Below are positions 7,126-16,834 of a stretch of DNA of 64,000 nt, piece after piece. Positions within the stretch are counted from its first letter, which is position 1; each line of letters starts with the position of its first letter. Both the position numbers and the translations under genes were made by a program. The stretch comes from Sphingobacterium hotanense (GTDB taxonomy: Bacteria > Bacteroidota > Bacteroidia > Sphingobacteriales > Sphingobacteriaceae): the NCBI RefSeq assembly GCF_008274825.1, contig NZ_CP030848.1, positions 3,905,618 to 3,969,617 on the forward strand. Direction: 5' to 3'. The notes beneath the pieces are model-generated. The model was not told the origin of the DNA. It did not search any database and worked only from the letters and a program-made list of their open reading frames with translations.

Positions 7126-10101
7126 TTAAAACTCCATGCTTAATCCCACAACAAAAGATTTGCTCTGCGGATAAGTTCCCCAGTCAATACCTTGGATTGC
7201 TCCATTATTTCCCCATTGATTTACCTCAGGATCGAATCCTTTGTATTTCGTTAGGGTGAATAAATTGGTCGCCGATACGAAAGGCTGCAATTTGTTGATG
7301 CCTGCTCTATTCAATACCTCAGATTTGATATTGTAAGAAAGTGATACGTTTTTCAAACGTAGATAACTACCATCTTCCACGAAATAAGTAGAGTTTAACA
7401 TATTGAAATTCGCTTTTGGCACTTCTGTAATCTGTCCAGGCACTCTCCAACGTTGTAAAACCGCTGTTGTTTGATTCTTGCCATCATACATACCTTCCGT
7501 TTCCATACGGGAGGCATTGAAGATATCATTGCCCTGAGAACCTTGGATAAATAAACTTAAGTTGAACCCTTTGTAAGATAAGTCGTTCGTTAAACCATAA
7601 GTAAATTTCGGATTAGGATCTCCGATGAAGGTACGATCGGATACCGAAAGTCGACCATCGTTGTTTAAATCACGATACTTGAGCTCGCCAGTTTCCGGAT
7701 CAACGCCATCACTGATATATCCATAGAAATTACTCATGGAGCGTCCCGGTGTATTACGAACAACATTGGCATTGACAACATCTGATGTTCTTGCTGCATC
7801 ATAAATCTGTTGGAAATCTAGATGCTCAAGTCTGTTTTTATTAAATGAGATGTTAAAGTTGGTATTCCATTTAAAATCGCCAACCAGATTCTTGCTATTC
7901 ACATTGACCTCAAAACCACGGTTGCTCATCTCTGCTTCGTTACGACGGATCGTATTAGCAAAAGATTGACCTTCTGGAAGGCTGATATAAGTCAACATGT
8001 CAGTAGTGTACTTGTAATAGTAATCCATGTTCACTGTCAGACGTTGTTGGAAAGCTGTGAAATCTAAACCTATGTTGGTTTGTGTAGTGGTCTCCCAAGT
8101 TAAGTCGCGTGTTCTTAAGTTCGCCGGACTGATAGTCGCCAAAGCATTTTGTTGGTTCTCTAGCCACCATTCGATACGACGGATATTGTATTGCATCAAG
8201 TAGGAATAATCACCGATTCCAGACTGATTACCGGTTTTACCCCATCCTCCGCGGATCTTTAAGTCGTTGATCCAAGATACATCCTGCATAAACTCTTCAG
8301 ATGACAAGCGCCATGCTGCCGAGAAAGAAGGGAAATATTTCCATCTATTTTCCGGGCTTAACTTTGAAGAGCCATCACCACGGAAGTTCGCTGTCACAAG
8401 GTATTTACCGTCGTAGTTGTAAGACAGGCGGCTAAAGTAAGACATGGTTGCCCAATCTGATGCGCCAGACCCTGTGTTGTCCCAGATAATCTTGTTAGCA
8501 GCGTTTAACGTTTGGATGATATCATCACGGAAGTGTGAGGCGTTGATATAGCTATTGGTATAGTCTGAACTTACCCAAGAGCTACCAACCATGGCTTCCA
8601 GGTTATGTAAGTTGAATGACTTGTTATACGTCAATACATTATCGAAAGTCAACACGGTATTCATATTGCGGCCGTCGAATGCTAAACCACGGTTCTCTCT
8701 ACCCCATGCCGTAGAATATGGATCTAAGAACTGCGTATTCAAGCCATTTCTTCTATCTAGGGCGAAAGATGTTCTGAACTGCAATTCCGGCATAAACTTC
8801 ACCACAGCACTACCAGCAGCTAATAAACGGTTCTCGCGGTCGCGGTTATTCTTGCTTCTAGCCATATTTTCTAATGGGCTCGTGATATTATTGATACCGT
8901 AGAATTCGTTGAAATAGCGATTAGGTTCATAAGGATCCCAAATCGGCGCGTAAGTTGGAGTGTTGATTACTGACAATACCGTACCGCCACGGTTAGAACC
9001 TAAACCTTCTGACACACCATTGCGGTTATTATCGGTATAAGAGAAGTTTGCATTGACCGTTAACCATTTACGGATATCGTTTTCAATGTTCGCGCGGAAA
9101 CTATAGCGTCTGAAGAAAGCGGTATTCAAGATCCCTTTCTCATTCAGATAACCTCCTGATAGGAAATATTGCAGCTTTTCAGTACCATCAGAAACGGAAA
9201 CTTGATAGTTCTGGGTTACGCCTTTGCGGAAGGCTTCATTAAACCAGTCTGTTTGGTCTGTAAGGTTTACAGGAAGATCAACTAAACCGATCTCGTCCAT
9301 CAACTCTTTATATTGTGCCGTATTCAACGGATCGATCTTACTGGTGATTCTATTTTGGGTCGTTTGCAGATTCAGACCAATTTTCGCGTCTCCAACGCGA
9401 CCCTTTTTTGTAGTGATTAGTACCACGCCGTTCGCTCCCATCGAACCGTAAATAGCCGCAGAGGATGCGTCTTTAAGGATCTGCATATCTGCAATGTCGG
9501 TTGGAGCTAAGAAATCGATATTATCGACAGGCACTCCGTCAACGACATAGGTAGGGTTGTTACTACCGTTAAAAGAAGTTGTACCGCGAATACGGATTGC
9601 TGTCCCGCCTCCGGGAGCACCACTCGGTTGAGTGACTGTAACCCCTGCGGCACGACCTTGGATAGCTTGTGCAGCATTGACAATCGGGCGCTCGTTGATA
9701 TCTTCTAAGGATACCGAGGCAATTGCGGTCGTGACATCCTTACGTTTTACTGAGCCATAACCAATAACGACTACATCTTCCAGCGCATTCGTTGAGGCTG
9801 TCATACTAATTGTCATGTCTTCAGATTGTGCGATGACTTCCTTATTGTCATACCCTAAATAGGATACGCGAAGTCTTGCGTTGTTCGGTACGCCTGTCAA
9901 TGTGAATCGTCCTTCACCATCTGATGAAGATCTGATATCCCCTCCAATGACAGCAACCGTTGCCCCAGCGATAGGCTCCTGGGTTGTTGCATCTATTACT
10001 CGACCTTGAATCGTATTGCTAGCCTGACCGAAAGCCAAGGAACCTAGCACAGTAAACAAGAACAGGAATAGACCAAATGTTACTTTTGTAAAAAGCCTCA
10101 T
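7126..10101 (-). CDS. SusC/RagA-family TonB-linked outer membrane channel
   Basis: TonB-dependent importer for oligosaccharides, probably products of the GH30 enzyme encoded downstream. Order of parts: signal peptide (ending SLAFGQ), carboxypeptidase-D-like domain (about residues 28-100, GRVIDATTQEPIAGATV), plug domain with GYGSVKRKDVTTAIASV and the conserved ILKDASSAAIYGSMGANGV, and then a long beta-barrel ending in Phe (GLSMEF). 991 aa is normal for the family. It is the first gene of its operon and has a good promoter candidate upstream. Confidence 0.96.
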   Translation of the reverse strand: MRLFTKVTFGLFLFLFTVLGSLAFGQASNTIQGRVIDATTQEPIAGATVAVIGGDIRSSSDGEGRFTLTGVPNNARLRVSYLGYDNKEVIAQSEDMTISMTASTNALEDVVVIGYGSVKRKDVTTAIASVSLEDINERPIVNAAQAIQGRAAGVTVTQPSGAPGGGTAIRIRGTTSFNGSNNPTYVVDGVPVDNIDFLAPTDIADMQILKDASSAAIYGSMGANGVVLITTKKGRVGDAKIGLNLQTTQNRITSKIDPLNTAQYKELMDEIGLVDLPVNLTDQTDWFNEAFRKGVTQNYQVSVSDGTEKLQYFLSGGYLNEKGILNTAFFRRYSFRANIENDIRKWLTVNANFSYTDNNRNGVSEGLGSNRGGTVLSVINTPTYAPIWDPYEPNRYFNEFYGINNITSPLENMARSKNNRDRENRLLAAGSAVVKFMPELQFRTSFALDRRNGLNTQFLDPYSTAWGRENRGLAFDGRNMNTVLTFDNVLTYNKSFNLHNLEAMVGSSWVSSDYTNSYINASHFRDDIIQTLNAANKIIWDNTGSGASDWATMSYFSRLSYNYDGKYLVTANFRGDGSSKLSPENRWKYFPSFSAAWRLSSEEFMQDVSWINDLKIRGGWGKTGNQSGIGDYSYLMQYNIRRIEWWLENQQNALATISPANLRTRDLTWETTTQTNIGLDFTAFQQRLTVNMDYYYKYTTDMLTYISLPEGQSFANTIRRNEAEMSNRGFEVNVNSKNLVGDFKWNTNFNISFNKNRLEHLDFQQIYDAARTSDVVNANVVRNTPGRSMSNFYGYISDGVDPETGELKYRDLNNDGRLSVSDRTFIGDPNPKFTYGLTNDLSYKGFNLSLFIQGSQGNDIFNASRMETEGMYDGKNQTTAVLQRWRVPGQITEVPKANFNMLNSTYFVEDGSYLRLKNVSLSYNIKSEVLNRAGINKLQPFVSATNLFTLTKYKGFDPEVNQWGNNGAIQGIDWGTYPQSKSFVVGLSMEF

Positions 10102-10156
10102 AGGATTTATAATTGTTTGTTGATTTAAAATAACTTAGGTAGAGTCTCCTCTTAGA

Positions 10157-10186
10157 CAAAAGTAGAGAGCAACTATGCAACTTCAA
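10157..10186 (-). promoter_or_regulatory. Candidate Bacteroidota promoter of the susC operon
   Basis: On the minus strand the -7 box TACTTTTG (10157-10164) fits TAnnTTTG and has a TTG (10184-10186) 19-20 bases upstream as a -33 element. It would give a leader of about 50 bases before the susC ATG. Confidence 0.5.
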
Positions 10187-10296
10187 TCGATTTCAAGGAG
10201 GCTAAACTAAAAAAGTAACCCATTTCAATATTAACCTATTAAAAAACAGATTGTTAACGATGAATTACAATGGATAAAAGTAACCCTATTTTAGTG

Positions 10297-11961
10297 CTAA
10301 AGGTTAAGATTTCCTATGCTTTTGATACTTTCTTCGAAGTCTTCTTTCGATCCTTCGACTTTATTTCGAACCTTTACGCGGTAGTTATAAACCGTTCGCA
10401 AGGAGTATCGAAGGAAGCGAGCAATCTTGGTAGAGTCTGAAATTCCGAGTCGGATTAATGCAAAAATTCGAAGTTCAGAGTTCAACAATTCGTCTTGCTT
10501 CAGCACTATCCGCTCGTCTTCTTTCAGCAACTTATTGAAATCTTGAATAAAGGTTGGGTATAGGTTTAGGAAAATAATATCAAAGTTATGGTAAAGGTCT
10601 TCCAGCTCGCCTTTAATAAAGTTTGGCGACTTCAGTTCTTTGCTGATTTCTTCATACTGTTTATTCGACAATTTCTTCAGCATACCTTTTCGACTGGAGT
10701 CGAGTTTATCAATGTAGGACGAACATATTTCGAAAAACTGCGCCATATATTCCTCTTTGAGGTGATTTGCTTCCTGCAGATCTCTATTGGTTCCCAGTAA
10801 TTGCTCGTTTAAGCTAAACAGCTCCTCATTAACCTTTTTAAGATCTTTACGGACAACCTTCAGGCGTTTCATTTGTAAGTAGACAATCACAAACACGACG
10901 AAGAGCAAAATAGAGAGCACGGAGATGATATAGAGAAGTGTCTTCAATTCATTCTTGCGTTGAGCCTCTTTCTCTTGGAACGCGGAATTGATAATCGGAT
11001 AGAAGGAGGAATTTTCAACGGTACGAAAGCGGACATTACAGAAAATCGCATCTTCCATGGCCTTTTGGATAAAAATATAGGCCATATCTATATTATCCTT
11101 TTCGAAATAAGCCAACGCTAGGCTTTGTAATGACGCATTATCACGAATACTATTCTTAATATCGGTGAGTGCAGACAACCCAAAGTAATAGATTTGGCCA
11201 TCCAGGTCGTTCCGCTGTTTATAAATTAATCCAATCAGATAGGCAACGACCGCTCTCTCTCTATTCGTTTCATCCAATTCGGTCAGAAGTTCCTTCAATT
11301 GTTTTTCAGCGGTTTCCTCATCATTTCCAAAAAGGTTCTTGGTTGCAGCAGATAGCCTGTACTCGTAAGAATCTTGGTGCAACGTGGTTACTAAGGAATC
11401 TCTATACCGACCACTATGGTAAAAGTATTCATGGAAGTTCGTGCTCTGACCGTAATGTGAATAAAAATCAGAATATGTTCTAAAATAATTGCTCAACTGG
11501 TCCGCAGACAGGGTTGCACGGGGAATGGCTTTAAGAATATCATTTGCCTCAATGAAACGACCTGCATAGGAATACAGTCCTGCTAATTGTATAGACGATT
11601 CATATTGTAACTTCGGATTCTTCAAGCTATTTGCAAGCTGCTCGTTTGCAGAAACATAGCGAATAGCCGAATCGATTTGATAGGATTGGTAAGCATGGAA
11701 CAAAGCCTTTTGAAGTTCATAGCGCTCGCTATCAGTCTTCGCCTGTTTTAATCGTAATTTAAGTTGATTCAGCTTTCCGACCTTTTCGCTATCGTAAGCG
11801 GTCTTCCGGCTTAAGGTTTTGTTGAGTTCTCGCTCGATAGAGTCCAGCGGAAACTTTTGATTATTACCTTGAGAAAAGGCATGGGAGTAGCACATAACTA
11901 TCAAAAGACAGCTATATAAATAGAATGAGTATGATTTCTTACGTTTAATCCTCATTTTCAT
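10297..11961 (-). CDS. DUF6377-type membrane sensor/transcription regulator with TPR region
   Basis: Signal peptide, a periplasmic helical TPR-like region (about residues 35-335), one membrane segment (TLLYIISVLSILLFVVFVIV, about 343-363), a cytoplasmic coiled coil (about 368-405), and a C-terminal DUF6377-like region. The last 60 residues contain a LuxR-like helix-turn-helix (LGISDSTKIARFLRYSLRTVYNYRVKVRNK). This layout matches one-component trans-membrane regulators found next to Sus loci, so it likely controls the susC operon 195 bases downstream. It overlaps the end of the S4 gene by 17 bases. The signal it senses is unknown. Confidence 0.8.
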   Translation of the reverse strand: MKMRIKRKKSYSFYLYSCLLIVMCYSHAFSQGNNQKFPLDSIERELNKTLSRKTAYDSEKVGKLNQLKLRLKQAKTDSERYELQKALFHAYQSYQIDSAIRYVSANEQLANSLKNPKLQYESSIQLAGLYSYAGRFIEANDILKAIPRATLSADQLSNYFRTYSDFYSHYGQSTNFHEYFYHSGRYRDSLVTTLHQDSYEYRLSAATKNLFGNDEETAEKQLKELLTELDETNRERAVVAYLIGLIYKQRNDLDGQIYYFGLSALTDIKNSIRDNASLQSLALAYFEKDNIDMAYIFIQKAMEDAIFCNVRFRTVENSSFYPIINSAFQEKEAQRKNELKTLLYIISVLSILLFVVFVIVYLQMKRLKVVRKDLKKVNEELFSLNEQLLGTNRDLQEANHLKEEYMAQFFEICSSYIDKLDSSRKGMLKKLSNKQYEEISKELKSPNFIKGELEDLYHNFDIIFLNLYPTFIQDFNKLLKEDERIVLKQDELLNSELRIFALIRLGISDSTKIARFLRYSLRTVYNYRVKVRNKVEGSKEDFEESIKSIGNLNL

Positions 11962-12352
11962 TATCCCACCAATCGCTCTTCAGATCATCGATTTCACGAC
12001 GATCTTTCTTCGTTGGCCTTCCTGTTCCTCGATCACGCTTCAATACTGGGGCATGGAAAGTTGATTTGAATGCATAGGTTTCTTCTATCGGTGTATGGTC
12101 TTCGTAGAATTGCACAGCAGTCTTTGCGTCTACACGACGTTCCAACAAGCCTGTCACTAAGATGACCTTGCGCTCAATCCCCTTCTGTATTTGGTAGGTC
12201 TCGCCGACTTTAACCACATAAGAAGGCTTCACATTTTGTCCATTCAATTTCACACGACCAGCTTTGCAAGCCTCAGTAGCTAAACTACGTGTCTTAAAAA
12301 TACGAATCGCCCACAAATACTTATCGATCCTTAATTTTTCTGCTTCTGCCAT
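11945..12352 (-). CDS. S4-domain RNA-binding protein (Hsp15/HslR-like)
   Basis: Small RNA-binding protein. The S4 domain occupies the first 50 residues (LRIDKYLWAIRIFKTRSLATEACKAG, VKLNGQNVKPS), and the tail is basic and then acidic. Hsp15 of E. coli binds stalled 50S subunits carrying a nascent chain; the same role here is inferred from family and size (135 aa). It is transcribed with the DUF6377 regulator, overlapping it by 17 bases, which may be incidental to its function. Confidence 0.85.
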   Translation of the reverse strand: MAEAEKLRIDKYLWAIRIFKTRSLATEACKAGRVKLNGQNVKPSYVVKVGETYQIQKGIERKVILVTGLLERRVDAKTAVQFYEDHTPIEETYAFKSTFHAPVLKRDRGTGRPTKKDRREIDDLKSDWWDNENED

Positions 12353-12390
12353 TTAACAAAAATATACATATCTTCTTAATTTTAGCCTGT

Positions 12391-12426
12391 TTTTGACCGA
12401 CATATCAGTAAAAATCTCCATATTTG
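12391..12426 (+). promoter_or_regulatory. Candidate promoter of the dapD-tsaC cluster
   Basis: TTTTG at 12391-12395 and CATATTTG at 12419-12426 are spaced 23 bases apart. The -7 box has one mismatch to TAnnTTTG. It lies 29 bases upstream of the dapD ATG. Confidence 0.35.
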
Positions 12427-12455
12427 TGATTAACAAAATTTAGTTTACAATAGTT

Positions 12456-13280
12456 ATGATCGACTGCACAATCCTTAAGAAACTAGTTGAAGAAGCTTGG
12501 GAAAATAGACAATTATTAGAATATAAAGAATATTATGAAGCTGTTGAATTTGTGATTCAACACTTAGATAAAGGTGAACTTCGCGTTGCTGAGCCCATGG
12601 GCGAAACATGGTTCGTTAATGATTGGATCAAGAAAGCTGTGATTTTATACTTCCCTATCCGCAATATGGAAGTAATCAAGAATGAGCCTTTTGTTTACCA
12701 CGATAAAATGAAGTTGAAGACTAATTACAAGGAACTAGGTGTTCGTGTAGTTCCTGGTGCTTCTGCTCGTTATGGTGCTTACCTGTCTAAAGGCGTGATT
12801 ATGATGCCTTCCTATGTTAACATCGGTGCCTATGTAGGCGAAGGAACTATGGTTGATACGTGGGCTACGGTTGGTTCTTGTGCGCAGATCGGTAAAAATG
12901 TACACCTAAGTGGTGGTGTTGGTATTGGTGGAGTTTTAGAACCTGTACAGGCGGCACCAGTTATTATTGAAGACAACGTATTTGTAGGTTCGAGAGCAAT
13001 CGTTGTAGAAGGCGTTCGTGTAGAGGAAGAAGCCGTATTAGGCGCAAACGTAGTTTTGACCGCTTCAACAAAAATTATCGATGTTTCTGGACCGGAGCCT
13101 AAGGAGTACAAAGGTTATGTTCCTGCGCGCTCGGTTGTAATTCCAGGTTCTTATACGAAGAAATTCCCTGCAGGTGAATACCAAGTTCCTTGTGCATTAA
13201 TTATCGGACAGCGTAAAGAATCAACAGATAAGAAAACATCATTGAACGACGCTCTACGTGATCATAACGTAGCGGTTTAA
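12456..13280 (+). CDS. dapD: 2,3,4,5-tetrahydropyridine-2,6-dicarboxylate N-succinyltransferase
   Basis: Succinyl-CoA-dependent step of the lysine/diaminopimelate pathway. The 274-aa protein has an N-terminal helical part and a left-handed beta-helix made of hexapeptide repeats (VNIGAYVGEGTMVDTWATVG, IGKNVHLSGGVGIGG, IIEDNVFVGSRAIVVEG). The GSYTKKFPAG segment near the C-terminus is typical of DapD. It heads a plus-strand run followed 20 bases later by tsaC. Confidence 0.95.
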   Translation: MIDCTILKKLVEEAWENRQLLEYKEYYEAVEFVIQHLDKGELRVAEPMGETWFVNDWIKKAVILYFPIRNMEVIKNEPFVYHDKMKLKTNYKELGVRVVPGASARYGAYLSKGVIMMPSYVNIGAYVGEGTMVDTWATVGSCAQIGKNVHLSGGVGIGGVLEPVQAAPVIIEDNVFVGSRAIVVEGVRVEEEAVLGANVVLTASTKIIDVSGPEPKEYKGYVPARSVVIPGSYTKKFPAGEYQVPCALIIGQRKESTDKKTSLNDALRDHNVAV

Positions 13281-13300
13281 TTGATTTGGGGTCATAAGAA

Positions 13301-13879
13301 ATGAGAATTCCGTACGACAAAGATGATATGAAGCAAGCCTTGGACACCTTGAAGGCTGGTGGAATCATCTTATATCCGACTGATACGATCTGGGGTATAG
13401 GTTGCGATGCGACGAATCCAGAAGCCGTCGAGAAGATCTTTGCATTGAAAGGTCGCGATAAGGGGAAGAGCATGATTGTTCTTTTAGGGAATGATTATCA
13501 GCTCGAGGGCTATGTACAGGAGGTACCCGAAGTCGCTTATCAATTGATTGAAGTTGCGGACAAACCATTGACCATTATTTATAACAAGGCGAAGAACTTA
13601 GCGCCAAATGTTGTTGCTGAAGATGGTAGTATTGGAATTCGCGTGGTTCAACATCCATTTTGCGAGGAGTTGATTCAACGTTTCAGAAAGCCAATAGTTT
13701 CTACCTCAGCCAATATCTCGGGCGATGCAACCGCGCAGAACTTTGCGGAGATCGCTGATGAGATCAAAGAAGGCGTGGATTACGTTGTGCAATATGGTCA
13801 AACGGATATGAGCAAACATCAGGCTTCTACAATTATGAAGATCGATGCGAGCGGCAAGTTTGAATTTATTCGAAAATAG
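13301..13879 (+). CDS. tsaC: L-threonylcarbamoyladenylate synthase (TsaC/YrdC/Sua5 type)
   Basis: Makes threonylcarbamoyl-AMP for the t6A37 modification of ANN-decoding tRNAs. The YrdC fold is shown by YPTDTIWGIGCDA, IFALKGRDKGKSM, SIGIRVVQHPF and PIVSTSANISG. At 192 aa it has only the YrdC domain, without the Sua5 C-terminal domain. It lies two bases before the next gene, so the two are likely co-transcribed. Confidence 0.93.
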   Translation: MRIPYDKDDMKQALDTLKAGGIILYPTDTIWGIGCDATNPEAVEKIFALKGRDKGKSMIVLLGNDYQLEGYVQEVPEVAYQLIEVADKPLTIIYNKAKNLAPNVVAEDGSIGIRVVQHPFCEELIQRFRKPIVSTSANISGDATAQNFAEIADEIKEGVDYVVQYGQTDMSKHQASTIMKIDASGKFEFIRK

Positions 13880-13881
13880 AT

Positions 13882-14361
13882 ATGAAAAAGTTAATTACAT
13901 TGCTAGTTTGTGTATTTGCGTTTATCGGCATGAGCCATGCGCAAAGCAAAATCCAACCGGCTAAAGTTGGAGTAAACTATGGTAAGAAAATCGACAAAAA
14001 CGGCGCAGTTTCTGTTAAGAAGCTAGAGTCAAACTTAGCGAAAAGCAAGACATTCGACGGTAAAATCGAGGGTCAGGTTGTTCAGGTATGTAAGAAAAAA
14101 GGATGTTTCCTAACGCTGAAAAGAGAAGGGGACCAAGAGCCTATCATGGTACGTTTTACTGATTATGCATACTTTGTTCCTGAAGATTTAATCGGAAAAA
14201 CTGTCGTTGTTGCTGGTAAGGCGAAAGTTAAAGAAACAACTGTTGAATGGCAAAAACACTATGCTGAAGACATGGGAAAAAGCAAAGAAGAGATTGCCAA
14301 GATCAATAAACCAAAACAAGATATCTCTGTGGTAGCAGACGGTGTACTTGTCGTAAAATAA
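13882..14361 (+). CDS. DUF4920-domain exported protein
   Basis: A 159-aa protein of unknown function with a signal peptide (MKKLITLLVCVFAFIGMSHA). The body carries the DUF4920-type segment IEGQVVQVCKKKGCFLTL, with two Cys separated by KKKG, and a downstream stretch GKTVVVAGKAKVKETTVEW. The paired cysteines might bind metal or form a disulfide; this is not established. It follows tsaC by two bases, though a functional link is not obvious. Confidence 0.75.
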   Translation: MKKLITLLVCVFAFIGMSHAQSKIQPAKVGVNYGKKIDKNGAVSVKKLESNLAKSKTFDGKIEGQVVQVCKKKGCFLTLKREGDQEPIMVRFTDYAYFVPEDLIGKTVVVAGKAKVKETTVEWQKHYAEDMGKSKEEIAKINKPKQDISVVADGVLVVK

Positions 14362-14434
14362 GCAGCTCGAATTACTGAGTCTAGTTTTATGAAATGCTTA
14401 AGAGCAATTCATAAATTGTTCTAAATACATATTG

Positions 14435-14458
14435 AGAGCCCTTTTGTTAAAGGGCTCT
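14435..14458. repeat. GTAGAG-family palindrome, loop variant
   Basis: A perfect 10-bp stem (AGAGCCCTTT with AAAGGGCTCT) and loop TGTT. The stem equals that of the palindrome at 2447-2468, but the loop differs. It sits between the DUF4920 gene and folP. It lacks a T-run, although it could still end transcription. Confidence 0.6.
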
Positions 14459-14523
14459 ATACAATTACAGCAAGAAAAGCGCGATTTATTGAATTAACTA
14501 ATTTCATTATCTCCCCTATCTCC

Positions 14524-15366
14524 ATGCCTATCTTCCAAACATCTCCCGCCCAAAGCATCAATCTCAAGGGTCGTTTAATGACCTTCGATCGTCCGAAAAT
14601 TATGGGAATATTGAATCTTACTCCCGATAGTTTTTACGATGGTGGAAAATACATTCAAGTCGAGGCTGCATTGATTCGGGCACAACAGATATTGGAGGAA
14701 GGTGCTGATATTATCGATATTGGAGCCTATTCTACCCGCCCTGGTGCAAAAACCATTGACGCAGCAGAAGAAATAGATCGTGCGGTGCCTATCATCGAGG
14801 CCATTGCTGTAAAGTATCCTGAAGCCATACTTTCCATTGATACTTTTCGTGCTGATGTAGCCGACGCCTGTATTCAGGCTGGTGCACACATCATCAATGA
14901 TGTGTCGGGAGGCACATTAGATGAGCAAATGTTTGAAACCGTAGCGAGGTTACAGGTGCCCTACATCCTGATGCATATGCGCGGGACACCACAGACAATG
15001 CAGAGCCTAACAGAATATGAAGACGTTGTGAATGAGGTAGCCTATTTCCTTGGCGAGCGAGTTGCGACACTCCGTGCTTTAGGCCTTAAAGACATTATTC
15101 TAGATCCCGGATATGGATTTGCGAAGACTATCCCTCAGAATTATGAACTATTATTACGTGTTGATGAGCTTCATTACTTTGGATTGCCTATCTTAGGCGG
15201 AGTTTCGCGAAAGTCTATGATCTACAAAAAACTAGATACGACAGCAGACCAAGTATTAACGGGTACAACCGCCCTGAACACCTTATTGCTCGAACGTGGC
15301 GTCCAGCTACTTCGAGTGCATGACGTGAAGGAAGCAAAACAATTAGTTGATTTATTTTTTACTTAA
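14524..15366 (+). CDS. folP: Dihydropteroate synthase
   Basis: Condenses p-aminobenzoate with dihydropterin pyrophosphate in folate synthesis (cytoplasm). The TIM-barrel motifs are complete: MGILNLTPDSFYDGGKY, DIIDIGAYSTRPGA, LSIDTFRADVA, HIINDVSGG, ILDPGYGFAKT and GGVSRKSMI. Length (280 aa) is normal. The next gene begins 9 bases later. Confidence 0.96.
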   Translation: MPIFQTSPAQSINLKGRLMTFDRPKIMGILNLTPDSFYDGGKYIQVEAALIRAQQILEEGADIIDIGAYSTRPGAKTIDAAEEIDRAVPIIEAIAVKYPEAILSIDTFRADVADACIQAGAHIINDVSGGTLDEQMFETVARLQVPYILMHMRGTPQTMQSLTEYEDVVNEVAYFLGERVATLRALGLKDIILDPGYGFAKTIPQNYELLLRVDELHYFGLPILGGVSRKSMIYKKLDTTADQVLTGTTALNTLLLERGVQLLRVHDVKEAKQLVDLFFT

Positions 15367-15375
15367 ACCCCTATT

Positions 15376-16668
15376 TTGAAAAAGACCGGAGATATCATTA
15401 CCATCGGATTTGCTCTATTTGCCATGTTTTTTGGAGCTGGCAATCTTTTATTACCACCATTTATCGGCTTACAAGTTGGAAACCACGTTTGGATAACCAT
15501 ACTCGCCTTCGGATTAACCGGCATTTTACTACCCTTCTTTGGAATTTTATCTATCGTCAATTCGGGCGATACGTTCAATGATTTAGGAAATAGAATCAAT
15601 AATGGCATAGCACCAATCTTAGGAAGTGTGATTATGCTTTGTATTGGTCCAATGATCGCCATTCCACGAACGGCCGCGACGACCTATGAAGTCGGCGTCC
15701 TGCCATCGTTTCCCAATAGTAGCCCTATATGGACATCTATCATCTTTTTTGCAGTGACTTGGGTATTAACGATCAAACCGTCAAAGGTGGTTGATATTAT
15801 CGGTAATATTCTTACACCCGTATTGCTCGTGCTCTTGCTCGGCCTTATCTCTATTGGTGTATTTTCGCCGATAGCAGATTATAATGCTCAATCTTTAAAT
15901 ACAGGCGAATCATTTACTTTGGGATTCACCGAGGGCTATCAAACATTAGACGTATTGGCTTCTGTTATTTTCGCAGGCATTATCATTGCGGCGGCTAGAA
16001 CGAAGGGCTACAACAGTGTAAAATCTAAAAATCAAGTGGTAATTGCTGCCGGCTTATTGGCGGCGATTTGTCTTTTCCTGATTTATGGTGGACTGATACA
16101 GTTGGGCGCGACCTCCGGAATTACAGATCTAAACATGAAGCGTTCGGAGCTATTGATTCATATATCGAAGTCCGTTCTAGGCCATTATGGCATGATCGCG
16201 ATCGCATTGAGCATCGCATTAGCTTGTCTAACGACAGCCATTGCTCTCACCTCTGCTGTCGGAACCTTCTTTTCCCAATTGACAAAAAACAAGCTTTCCT
16301 ATAAACTGCTCGTGACGGTGTGTTGTATTTTATCATGCTTGTTGTCCATTACTGGGGTGGATAATATCATCTCTCTCGCGTATCCGATTTTGATTTTTGT
16401 TTATCCTATCGTCATTACCTTAGTTCTTTACACCGTAGTTTTTGGACCCTTCATTACGCATAAACTGCCTTTTGTAGGCGCTTTGCTAGCTTCGACAATT
16501 ATCGCAGCATTCAATCTTTTGAAATACTTAGGCATGCTGAATGACTCAACATTAGCTATTTTGGATAAGATTCCGTTTTTTGCCTACGAATTGGGTTGGG
16601 TAGTGCCTTCGGCGATCTTCTTCCTGATATTCCTAGTGATCGATAAAAGCCTATCGAAAGAAGGTTAA
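15376..16668 (+). CDS. brnQ: Branched-chain amino acid transporter, LIVCS (BrnQ) family
   Basis: Cation-coupled uptake of Leu, Ile and Val across the inner membrane. The 430-aa protein has about 12 hydrophobic segments and the N-terminal signature GFALFAMFFGAGNLLLPPFIG. The start codon is TTG: the first ATG in frame lies inside the first membrane segment, so TTG at 15376 is needed for a full protein. It is probably co-transcribed with folP and is followed by a clear terminator. Confidence 0.92.
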   Translation: MKKTGDIITIGFALFAMFFGAGNLLLPPFIGLQVGNHVWITILAFGLTGILLPFFGILSIVNSGDTFNDLGNRINNGIAPILGSVIMLCIGPMIAIPRTAATTYEVGVLPSFPNSSPIWTSIIFFAVTWVLTIKPSKVVDIIGNILTPVLLVLLLGLISIGVFSPIADYNAQSLNTGESFTLGFTEGYQTLDVLASVIFAGIIIAAARTKGYNSVKSKNQVVIAAGLLAAICLFLIYGGLIQLGATSGITDLNMKRSELLIHISKSVLGHYGMIAIALSIALACLTTAIALTSAVGTFFSQLTKNKLSYKLLVTVCCILSCLLSITGVDNIISLAYPILIFVYPIVITLVLYTVVFGPFITHKLPFVGALLASTIIAAFNLLKYLGMLNDSTLAILDKIPFFAYELGWVVPSAIFFLIFLVIDKSLSKEG

Positions 16669-16674
16669 TCATAT

Positions 16675-16709
16675 AAAAAAATCCTGAGGCGGGGAACCTC
16701 AGGATTTTT
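16675..16709 (+). terminator. Intrinsic terminator of brnQ
   Basis: A 10-bp stem (AATCCTGAGG with CCTCAGGATT) is flanked by an A-run on the left and TTTTT on the right. Confidence 0.85.
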
Positions 16710-16834
16710 ACCAAACCAATTATTAACCTAAATTATGAAATTTTTACTCTTTTACTTTTGCTTTAATACATAAACGCAATTGCTATGCCTTTCGTGTCTG
16801 TAGTAGCTTGAATTAACAAAATTTAACGGTTGTA

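Noticed and set aside
14362..14523. Possible riboswitch upstream of folP
   Set aside because: Only a GTAGAG-family palindrome is present; no known riboswitch core or conserved leader could be recognised.
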